Assembly: GCA_965657795.1 (NCBI GenBank)
Contig: CBFHQJ010000009.1
Span: 12,605-76,604 of the forward strand
Length of the DNA: 64,000 nt
Origin: SW10 sp965657795
Lineage (GTDB): Bacteria > Verrucomicrobiota > Verrucomicrobiia > Verrucomicrobiales > Akkermansiaceae
Direction of reading: 5' to 3'
Below are positions 28,683 through 36,379 of the stretch, piece after piece. Within the stretch, counting starts at the first letter, position 1. Each line of letters begins with the position of its first letter. Below the pieces are notes generated by a model, which saw nothing but the letters and a program-made list of their open reading frames with translations, was not told the origin of the DNA and did not search any database. A program made the translations under genes and the position numbers.

Positions 28683-29771
28683 ATGAACACACCACAAGGA
28701 ATCCGCGACTACCTGGCCCAAACTGTCATCAAAGGCGGATCGGATCTTCACCTCACCGTCGGAGCCCCTCCTGCCGCCCGCGTTCACGGGAGCCTCGAAG
28801 CACTGGAAGAAACTCCCTTTGACGCCGCACAGGTGAGAGAGCTCGTTCTCGGCACCATGAATGAAACCCAGCGCTCGAAGCTGGAGGAAGATTGGGAACT
28901 CGACTATGCCATCGAAGTCAACCAAGTCGGCCGCTTCCGTGGAAATGTTCATTTTTGCCGCCAGAACATCGAAGCCGTTTATCGCTACATTCCCGCTGAA
29001 ATTCCGGATCTCTCGACGCTGGGTCATTACCCGGTTCTCGAGGAAATTTGCCATCTCAAACGCGGCCTCGTCCTCATCACCGGAGTCACCGGTTCGGGAA
29101 AAACCACCACTCTGGCCTCCCTGGTACGAAGAATCTCCGAGATTCGCTCGGGCACCATCATCACCCTGGAAGACCCCATCGAATTTTCCTTTCAGCACAA
29201 TTCCTCACTCATCAAACAACGGGAGATCGGGCGGGATACCAAATCCTTTTCACTCGGCCTCCGCCAGTGCATGCGCCAGGACCCTGACGTCATCATAGTC
29301 GGCGAGCTCCGCGACCGGGAATCCATGCAGATTGCGATGACCGCCGCCGAAACCGGCCACCTTGTCATCAGCACCCTCCACACCATCGATGCTCCCAAAT
29401 CAGTGGAACGCGTGATGGATCTTTTCCCCTCCGATCAACAAGTCCAGATTGCCTCCCAGCTTTCCAACGTTCTGGAGGCCATCGTCTGCCAAAGACTTCT
29501 TCCCAGAGCCGATACCGATGGCCGGGTCCTCGCCACCGAAGCTCTTCGAGTCAATTCCGGGATCCAATCCTGCCTCCGGAAGCGCAAGATCGAACAAGTG
29601 GTCGGCCTCATGGAGATCGCCCGCCAGGAAGGCTGCCACACCATCGACGATTGCCTCGAAACCCTCGTCGCCCACAATTACATCACCCAACAGGATGCCA
29701 TCCAAAATTGTCGCGACCCGCAACGATTCACTTCCGAGAGCCTTGCCAGTCGTCAGGCCGTGAAAAATTAG
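28683..29771 (+). CDS. pilT: Type IV pilus retraction ATPase PilT
   Basis: 362 residues. All PilT motifs are present: Walker A G-V-T-G-S-G-K-T-T-T, Asp box I-I-T-L-E-D-P-I-E-F, Walker B V-I-I-V-G-E-L-R-D, His box E-T-G-H-L-V-I-S-T-L-H, and the N-terminal S-D-L-H-L-T-V-G-A-P-P characteristic of the family. The C-terminal A-I-R-N-L-I-R-E is degenerate (S-G-I-Q-S-C-L-R-K-R-K). PilT hydrolyses ATP to depolymerise pilin for twitching motility. The gene starts 18 bases after the PilU-like paralog and is likely cotranscribed. The tandem pair suggests that one acts as the main motor and the other as the accessory PilU-type subunit. It converges on a minus-strand membrane-protein gene 22 bases downstream. 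Confidence 0.93.
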   Translation: MNTPQGIRDYLAQTVIKGGSDLHLTVGAPPAARVHGSLEALEETPFDAAQVRELVLGTMNETQRSKLEEDWELDYAIEVNQVGRFRGNVHFCRQNIEAVYRYIPAEIPDLSTLGHYPVLEEICHLKRGLVLITGVTGSGKTTTLASLVRRISEIRSGTIITLEDPIEFSFQHNSSLIKQREIGRDTKSFSLGLRQCMRQDPDVIIVGELRDRESMQIAMTAAETGHLVISTLHTIDAPKSVERVMDLFPSDQQVQIASQLSNVLEAIVCQRLLPRADTDGRVLATEALRVNSGIQSCLRKRKIEQVVGLMEIARQEGCHTIDDCLETLVAHNYITQQDAIQNCRDPQRFTSESLASRQAVKN

Positions 29772-29793
29772 ACACCTCGCCTGATAAAGAGGC

Positions 29794-30312
29794 CTACGAC
29801 TTCGGCGCAAACTGTCCCTTTAGGGTGTCAGGAATCTCGACCTTCGGGTGCACGTATTCGGTATCTTCCCGCCACCCGAGATGTTTCAGCGGGTAAAGTT
29901 CACCCAGCACGATCGCGTTTCTTCGGCGTTTAATCACCCGACGACCCCGGCGATCAAGTCGCTTCACTCCAAAGGCGATGATGGCATCTCCCAGCTCCGC
30001 ATCCTGCATGGGACCAAAAGCCAGATCAATTAAGCGACTGTATATTTCAAGATCCCGGGGATGGTTTTTCAAGAATTGACGAAAAACGTGGAAGGCATCC
30101 CCAACCCTTCCCTGCATTGCCAACGCGTCGCCCTTGCTCAGAAGCGGCGGCGGCTTTCGAAACTTCTCCAGGGAAAAGAACGTGAGGACATTGGCCATCT
30201 TCTGACTCACCCAGCCCGTGGTTGGAATGGCGAGTAATATCGCCACAAGCAGCCCAACCGAAACCATCAGAAAGATGGCAAGAGGGCTCTCACTGATTGC
30301 GCCTAAAACCAT
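29794..30312 (-). CDS. Hypothetical two-helix membrane protein with TPR-like region
   Basis: 172 residues from the ATG at 30310-30312, five bases after the permease stop, which makes this start more likely than longer readings. The N-terminus has one long hydrophobic stretch (about residues 10-32). The cytosolic part contains S-K-G-D-A-L-A-M-Q-G-R-V-G-D-A-F and F-L-K-N-H-P-R-D-L-E-I-Y-S-R-L, two helices spaced like a tetratricopeptide repeat, then a very basic R-R-G-R-R-V-I-K-R-R-R. No known family recognised. Probably in an operon with the upstream FtsX-type permease and perhaps an accessory to it. Confidence 0.6.
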   Translation of the reverse strand: MVLGAISESPLAIFLMVSVGLLVAILLAIPTTGWVSQKMANVLTFFSLEKFRKPPPLLSKGDALAMQGRVGDAFHVFRQFLKNHPRDLEIYSRLIDLAFGPMQDAELGDAIIAFGVKRLDRRGRRVIKRRRNAIVLGELYPLKHLGWREDTEYVHPKVEIPDTLKGQFAPKS

Positions 30313-30316
30313 GATC

Positions 30317-33300
30317 TTAAAGGCTACGTAAGGCACGGGTTCCCACAAAATTGGCAATGATCGCCATCGCCAACACCAAGCCACCCATCCAAAGCAAATC
30401 CATCACTCCTACCGTGCCCCCTAAAACCGGAATGACTGCAATCAGGGCAGAGACCAGACCGATACCCAAACCCCAAGAAACCATGGAGCGCACCTCGCGT
30501 TTCACGATCTTCGCTCGCCTCAGCTTGGAAATCCCCAGCACTCGCAGTGTTTCGAATTCCGCTTTCCGCTCCACCAAATTACGAGCCGTGACAATTCCCA
30601 CACCCACACTTCCGAGGATGATTCCAAGGCCACCGAGAACGTTGAAGATTGCAATGTAAGTGTTCTCCACTTCGTGAAAAGCGGCGAGGCGATCTTTCGT
30701 CGCAGTCACCTTACCACCCAAATCCGCCGTCTCTTCTTGCAGCGTCTCCCGCGCCCCCTCTTCGGGAGAAAGGAAAAGCTGATAGCCACCCAGCGAGGGA
30801 TACTTTTCCAGCATTCGTTGCTCATCCATGATCAGGCTGCCCTGAAAAACGGAATCCTTTACCACTCCCGCAATCGTCACCGGAAAATCATTTCCCCACT
30901 CATCCTGATAGATCAATTCATCTCCCACCTTCTTTTTCAGAACCCACATCATGGTCGTCTCATCGACGAAAGCAGGCACTCCGTCACCTTTTAAGAGAGC
31001 CCAATCATCGCTCGTCTTGAACCGACCTTCGAGAAGGTCTGGATCCACTCCCAGCAAACGAGGCTGGGTGGACGCGGTGAGGTTAAAGCAGTCTACATCA
31101 TCACCCGCGCCAATCCGGAAGGGCACGAGGGTTTCCAAACCAAACCAATCGACCTCACCCTTGGCATCAGCGGGCCGATTCACGGGCGAAGTGGTCTCCA
31201 CCCACCATGCAAATCCTCCCGCTCCACTCTTTTTGTCCTGCCAATCCTCTCCGCCGTTCTTCCGGAAGGAGGCCACCGAAAGAACCAGAAAGACGCCGGC
31301 AGCCAGCACGCCTACCACCGTCAAACTCCTGGAAGCACGACGGGCCAGATTCACTGTCGCCATGCTGTCCGGCGAGAGCTCTCCCAGTGAACCAATTCGG
31401 GCAAGCCGTTTACGAAAGACCGCCAGTCCTGTCACCAGAACCCCGAAACCCACCAGAAAAAAGGCACCCTGCGCCCCGGCGGTGAAGCTCATCGCAATCC
31501 CACCAGCCACCATCAGAAGACCAAACACCATGAACCCGGTCGCCCATTTGCTCGGCTTACCCACTTCCTCTTCAGCCCCGGAATTAAGCCGTAAGCTGGC
31601 GCTCTGTTTGGCCTGCTTACGAGTGGTCAACCAAACCGCCAGAAGCGAAAGCGCCACGATGATCAACATACCCGTGACGAGCGTTCCACCGCTCAGGTGA
31701 AGTTCAAAAGCCGTCCCCTCTCCCCAAATTGAACTGATGACCTTGAGCACCAATTGGCAAAAGACCATCGCCAGCAAGGCCCCCACGATTACTCCCGCGA
31801 GCACCACAAAAAAGGCTTCCCCAAGTCGCCAGTTGGTAATCTTGCCTGCCCGAATTCCGACTGCCGAGAGAAGCGCACCTTCCTCCGCCCGTTGCTCCAC
31901 GTTGAAGCGGAACAACATCGCGACCAAGGCAATCGCAGCGATGATCAGGAAAAAGCTCATCGCTAGAAAAAGCCCCGCGAAGTCAACCGGCGACTTGGCC
32001 GCCTCCTTGGCTTGAGCTGAAAAATTCATCACCTGCATTCCGGCCAAAGAAGGCTCGAGAACATCCCGAACAGATTTTGAAACTGCATCCACCTTTCCTC
32101 CCGGCACCCGCATTCCGGTCACCTTCCCCCAGCGATTGGCCCAAAGCTCTTCGCCGGTTTGGTGCGAAACGAAAGCCTTCGGCGTCCCCTTGAACTCCTC
32201 CCAGTATTCGTCGTCCTTGTCACGAATCCGGGTCAGATCCAGAGGCAGCCCCGGCTCCCAATCACGGGCGCTTTCCACGTCAGCAACTCCCGGAAAATCC
32301 GGCATCCAACGCTTGTCGGCCGCGACCCCTTCCATCGGCACGATTGCTTTCACAGTAAAGACTCCCCGCTTCTCGACCAACTGACTCCCGGACTCTACCA
32401 CAAAGTAATCCATCGTGAGCTCATCGCCAATCTGGGCCCTGAGATCTTTAGCCAGCCAATCATTAATCACGACCTCTTCTTCTCCCGGTTGGGTGGGGAG
32501 AAACATCGCGGACTTTCCGCTCACTGCTGTCACCATGGAGTACGGAGTTTCTCCGACTTCGGTCGCCAGGGTATTCACCAAATAAGTAAGCACCGGTTCT
32601 CCTTCGATTTTTTCGGCAATCCTTGGCTCCATGAAAATCCGCTCGGAGCGCACCTCCACTCCATCGGGCACCTCCACCACCGAGATCCCGTAATCGGCCA
32701 GTTCCAGCTTTTCGGGAGCGAATGATTCATCGTCATCCAACAACAAGGCATTGGCCTTCCCCTTGAGATCGAGAACCTTTTGCAATCGCTGCAGCGGCAC
32801 GAAAACCGAAGACGGCGGAACCTGGGTTTGCTCAAGACTAAAGCGCCCAAACTCATCGTCGCTCAAAACCCTGGCGACCGTAATCCGCATTGAAGAAACC
32901 GATTCACTTTCTCCCGACAGCGGAGCATCACGCGAAAGCAAGCCCGGTTTTTGGAGACGCACCACTGCGGAATCCCCTTCCTTGAGATCGAGACCCCTTG
33001 CCAAAGGCCCGCTGATCGCAGCATCAAAATTGGAGAGATCCACGGAAGTGTCTTGCGGCGCAAAGTCCCAAAAATCCTCCGAAACCCCCATCACCTGAAC
33101 CTGCCCTTCGGCCCGCTCCTCGACATTGACCTGCCCTTTGAGATAAATCATGGCCGATCCGCCGTTGCGCTCCGCCAAATCGTCGCGGAAAAATCGTTCA
33201 CCCCCTGAAAAGATTTTGGAAACCTTTCCGGTCCGCAGTTCCGCAGAGCGAGTCAGGCTTTTCTGAACCGAATCCCCGGCCATGAGGGCTCCCAGAAGCA

Positions 33301-33391
33301 CCATGGCCCCCACCGCCGCGCCCGCGAGCACGCCCCAATAGGCCGACCGATAATGGCGAATCCCCTTCAATATAAATCCCGTGCTCTTCAT
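30317..33391 (-). CDS. Large FtsX-type ABC transporter permease
   Basis: 1024 residues. Ten or so hydrophobic segments in the FtsX/MacB/LolE pattern: one near 18-39, a large extracytoplasmic domain with beta-rich MacB-periplasmic-like sequence (about 40-450), four to six central helices, a second extracytoplasmic domain, and a final FtsX block with three helices (I-L-G-S-V-G-V-G-I-V-T-A-R-N-L followed by R-K-A-E-F-E-T-L-R-V-L-G-I-S). That block is the conserved coupling segment that contacts the ABC ATPase. Two FtsX halves within one polypeptide suggest a full permease, used for lipoprotein or lipid export. No matching ATPase (LolD-like) lies next to it here. The small membrane protein at 29794-30312 follows directly. 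Confidence 0.85.
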   Translation of the reverse strand: MKSTGFILKGIRHYRSAYWGVLAGAAVGAMVLLGALMAGDSVQKSLTRSAELRTGKVSKIFSGGERFFRDDLAERNGGSAMIYLKGQVNVEERAEGQVQVMGVSEDFWDFAPQDTSVDLSNFDAAISGPLARGLDLKEGDSAVVRLQKPGLLSRDAPLSGESESVSSMRITVARVLSDDEFGRFSLEQTQVPPSSVFVPLQRLQKVLDLKGKANALLLDDDESFAPEKLELADYGISVVEVPDGVEVRSERIFMEPRIAEKIEGEPVLTYLVNTLATEVGETPYSMVTAVSGKSAMFLPTQPGEEEVVINDWLAKDLRAQIGDELTMDYFVVESGSQLVEKRGVFTVKAIVPMEGVAADKRWMPDFPGVADVESARDWEPGLPLDLTRIRDKDDEYWEEFKGTPKAFVSHQTGEELWANRWGKVTGMRVPGGKVDAVSKSVRDVLEPSLAGMQVMNFSAQAKEAAKSPVDFAGLFLAMSFFLIIAAIALVAMLFRFNVEQRAEEGALLSAVGIRAGKITNWRLGEAFFVVLAGVIVGALLAMVFCQLVLKVISSIWGEGTAFELHLSGGTLVTGMLIIVALSLLAVWLTTRKQAKQSASLRLNSGAEEEVGKPSKWATGFMVFGLLMVAGGIAMSFTAGAQGAFFLVGFGVLVTGLAVFRKRLARIGSLGELSPDSMATVNLARRASRSLTVVGVLAAGVFLVLSVASFRKNGGEDWQDKKSGAGGFAWWVETTSPVNRPADAKGEVDWFGLETLVPFRIGAGDDVDCFNLTASTQPRLLGVDPDLLEGRFKTSDDWALLKGDGVPAFVDETTMMWVLKKKVGDELIYQDEWGNDFPVTIAGVVKDSVFQGSLIMDEQRMLEKYPSLGGYQLFLSPEEGARETLQEETADLGGKVTATKDRLAAFHEVENTYIAIFNVLGGLGIILGSVGVGIVTARNLVERKAEFETLRVLGISKLRRAKIVKREVRSMVSWGLGIGLVSALIAVIPVLGGTVGVMDLLWMGGLVLAMAIIANFVGTRALRSL

Positions 33392-33438
33392 GCGACTCCC
33401 GAAGTATAGGACTTATCACGCTGCTGACAAGGTAGCCT

Positions 33439-33488
33439 AAAGCTCCAGCTTTCGGAATTTCCCTGCGAATACAAAAAGCTGGAGCTTT
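33439..33488. repeat. Long inverted repeat, possible terminator
   Basis: 14-bp arms (33439-33452 and 33475-33488) pairing perfectly around a 22-nt loop: a-a-a-g-c-t-c-c-a-g-c-t-t-t and its complement. On the minus strand it lies just after the 33492-33971 gene and carries T-rich flanks, so it could be a terminator there. The same core could be a dispersed repeat. Confidence 0.5.
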
Positions 33489-33491
33489 TCG

Positions 33492-33971
33492 CTAGTTCCC
33501 GGCAGCACGATCCAAGGCTTCAATGGCAATCTCCGGCGAGATTAATTCAGGTAAGATGATTGGCTCCCCTTCCACTCCCGCAGGTAAAACGACACTTTTT
33601 GGCAATACGACACCACCGTATTTCTTGAGCTCCTCTTCAGTTTTGAAATCCCTCTCAGAGTAGTCAGCCTTAATTAGGACAACGCGATGCTCCGCAAGCT
33701 TATCTAATAATGCGTCATTCTGGAAAAGTCTCTGTTCGTTAACAAAAGTTGTGGCATCCCAATTCACCGTAAACAGAAGTAAAACCAGCTCACCCTCCGC
33801 GCGCTTCGCTTCCACCAAACCAGGCTCCCAGGCAATCCATTCCACCTCGTAGGGCGGCAGACAATGAGGCTGTTTCAAGTGTACCAGCTTCTCCCCCATG
33901 AGATCGAGATTCGTCCACATGGCGACGACCACGGCCAAGAGGCCCGCCACCATGAATGGGAAAAAACTCAT
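33492..33971 (-). CDS. Thioredoxin-like protein lacking the redox cysteines, DsbD-related
   Basis: 159 residues. One N-terminal membrane helix (F-P-F-M-V-A-G-L-L-A-V-V-V-A), then a thioredoxin-like domain clearly related to the C-terminal domain of the upstream DsbD. Shared features: E-W/W-E-P-G-[IL]-V-E, [VI]-x-W-D-A-T-T-x-V-N-E, K-A-D-x-[ST], K-x-Y-G, and the E-L/I-S-P/N ending. At the position of the active CxxC it reads D-A-T-T, so both the first redox residue and the second cysteine are gone. It cannot do thiol-disulfide exchange and may be a structural, chaperone or regulatory partner. Starts 11 bases after the DsbD stop behind an A-A-G-G box. Confidence 0.72.
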   Translation of the reverse strand: MSFFPFMVAGLLAVVVAMWTNLDLMGEKLVHLKQPHCLPPYEVEWIAWEPGLVEAKRAEGELVLLLFTVNWDATTFVNEQRLFQNDALLDKLAEHRVVLIKADYSERDFKTEEELKKYGGVVLPKSVVLPAGVEGEPIILPELISPEIAIEALDRAAGN

Positions 33972-33982
33972 CGTTCGGCCTT

Positions 33983-36214
33983 CTACTCGTCCACATCCTT
34001 GCTCAAGGCCACCGCTTCCTCGAGGGCTTGCAAGGCATCGTTCGCATTGATGATTTCCGGCATGACAATGATCGGAGCATTGGGATCAGCCGGCACCACC
34101 AAATTCACCGGCAGGTTGGCGCGACCATAACGCTTGAGATCATCGTTGATCGACTGAAGTTTGTCGGTGTTGTCAGCTTTGATAAGAAGGACATCCAACT
34201 CTTCCAAACGATCGAGAACTTTTTGATTCGAGAACACACGGCCCTCGTTCACTTTGCAAGTCGCTCACCAATCGGCGGTGTAATCCACCCAGATAATTCG
34301 TTTCTTCGAGCGCGATTGCTCCACGATTCCGGGATACCACTCATTCCAGGCCAAGCCCGGCTCGGGTGGCTTCGCCGTCGAGTAGGCCCAAGCGAGGCCT
34401 CCCACCGTCATCACGCCCGCCAGGCCGAAGCCCGTCACGAAACGCTTGGTTTGGGCAACCGCCTGATTGCCATAGCGACCATAAATATAGACCCCGAGTC
34501 CAATCAAGCAGAGGGCGAAGAGGAAGACGTTGAAATGATCGTCGCCGACCAGCTTGAGGTAGCCCTTCATGAAGAAAACCGCCGTCGCAAAAACAAAGAA
34601 GGCCATGACCTGTTTAAAGGTCTCCATCCAGGCTCCCGGGCGGGGCAGCTTTTTAATGAGCGCAGGAAAAAAGGACAACACGATGTAAGGTGAGGCGATC
34701 CCGAGTCCAAAGACGGTAAAGACCGCGAACTGAATCGCTTTACTATCTTGTGAAAGCGCAAAGGCCATCACCGCACCAAGAAAAGGACCGGAACAAGGAG
34801 TGGCCACCAAAGTAGTCAGCACTCCCGAGAAGAATGAACCGGAATAGCCTTTCTTCGCCTGCAGATCTCCGCCCACACTCGTCATGCTGGTGCCGATTTC
34901 GAAGACTCCGTAAAGATTCAGCCCCATCAGGAAGAAGACGATAATCATCGTTCCCAGGAAAACGGGATTGGCCAATTGCTGGCCCCAGTCCAGTTCGAGG
35001 GAAATGATGAAGGCCGCAAGGATCCACATGGTGATTAGGAGACCGAGACCAAAAACAAGCCCGTGCACTTTGATCTTGTCCTCATCTTCACCGGCTTGCG
35101 AGACGAAGCCCATGATCTTGAGACCCAACACCGGAAAGACACAGGGCATCAGGTTCAGAATCAAACCTCCAAGAAAAACCAGCCCGAGCGATGAAAGGAA
35201 GGTCACTTCCTCTTCTTTCGCACCACCAAGAAGGACGACCTCGGGACGGGCATCGACATCGTAAAGCTCCAACCCCGCCTCGCGGTCCTCTTTGGATGCT
35301 CTGATAATCTTCTCACCAACTCCGCCTGCCTGGACATCCGCATCGGGAATAAAAGGCGCAGACACGTTTACCCCAATCGGACCGTAATCCGTCTGCACGA
35401 TCAGAAGACCGGACAAGGTCTCTTGAACTTTTCCCGCAGAAATGAAGAGCTCCTCGTTTCCTTCATTTCGATTGAGAGTGAGGAGGATCTCCGAGTCACC
35501 GATTTCCACCTCTTGGTCGACTTGCGAATCAATCTGCTGATCGGTCGAGAAAAAGTAGACCGGTTCGCTCAAGTCCATCCCTTCCGGAAAAATCGCTCTC
35601 AACGTGATTACGTTACTTTTCTCGGTCGCAAGGAAACCCCACGCCGAGCTGTCAGCCGGCAATTTCTCTCCCGCTTCTTGAAAGAAATCCTCATCGGCCT
35701 CCACCATCACGGTCTCCTCGCCTGTTTTAATCGTGAACGAGAAATCCTTGTCGCCAAGAATGCAGGTCTCATCGCATTCCTGCCAATTAAAGTTCCCCTT
35801 GATGGTGACCTCCTTGCCTGCCTCAAGATTCTCATCGACCACGATCTCGGCCATGAAAGTCACCTTGCCCTCATAGCCATAACCCACCGTTTCAACTCCG
35901 GTCGATTTCGAGGTAAAGGCTTTGGGCAGAGGAAATTCCAATTCGCGCGCCGTGAATCCATCAGGAAGCTCCCACTCGACGGCCGGAGGGTCACCAATGG
36001 TTCCGGCATTTTTAAAGTATGCGTGGAACTTGGGCTGAAGATCCAAGGTGAAGGCGACATGAAAGTAGTCGCCCGGCGCAATCTGGCTCGCCTCGGGCCT
36101 GATCGTCGCCGTGGTCTCCGCAGCTAAAAACGCCGAATCGCCGAAGGGATCTTGCGCGGAAGCAAGAGGCGCCATGAGCGTCAGCAGGATAAATGTGAAA
36201 AATCGATGCTTCAT
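33983..36214 (-). CDS. dsbD: Thiol:disulfide interchange protein DsbD, candidate selenoprotein (in-frame TGA at codon 650)
   Basis: 743 residues if the TGA at 34265-34267 is read. DsbD passes electrons from cytoplasmic thioredoxin across the membrane to periplasmic thiol proteins. Signal peptide (about 1-20). N-terminal DsbD-alpha-like domain with C147-D-E-T-C151. Eight or so helices with P-C358-V-F-P and P-C474-S-G-P, the two membrane redox cysteines. C-terminal thioredoxin-like domain from about 615 with D-Y-T-A-D-W-[TGA]-A-T-C653-K-V-N-E. Standard homologues have C at the TGA position, and one base (TGC to TGA) separates the two. The frame continues with intact homologous sequence and ends at TAG 33983-33985. 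Interpretations: selenocysteine, nonsense mutation or sequence error. I favour selenocysteine, but no sel gene is in this window. The start at 36212-36214 gives the better signal peptide (an ATG seven codons earlier is possible). Confidence 0.7.
34229..34247 (-). promoter_or_regulatory. Putative bacterial SECIS-like stem-loop
   Basis: Transcript stem of 7 bp (34247-34241 with 34235-34229: C-G-A-G-G-G-C and G-U-U-C-U-C-G, two G-U pairs) with a 5-nt apical loop C-G-U-G-U, starting 17 nt after the UGA. A competing fold pairs G-A-A-C with G-U-U-C. Bacterial SECIS elements lie within about 40 nt downstream of UGA with a G in the first two loop positions, as here. Visual folding only; no energy calculation made. 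Confidence 0.4.
34265..34267 (-). other. In-frame TGA at the thioredoxin-domain active site (candidate Sec codon)
   Basis: Minus-strand codon context is T-G-G T-G-A G-C-G A-C-T T-G-C. Homologous DsbD proteins carry C-x-x-C at this position, so the TGA replaces the first cysteine and the second (T-G-C) is kept. Confidence 0.65.
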
Positions 36215-36379
36215 TGAATTCGCTGGATTGTCCATTGGAGCGAAGCAGTAGCGAGTTTCTTCCCGATTTTTTTGACAAAGTGAGCGATCAATCGAGAGGA
36301 TTCCCCTTCTAAGACGGTAATTTTCCTCTCAACTCACTCCAAACTGGAGCCTTAAGGAATCTTCCTCCAATCTCACCCC

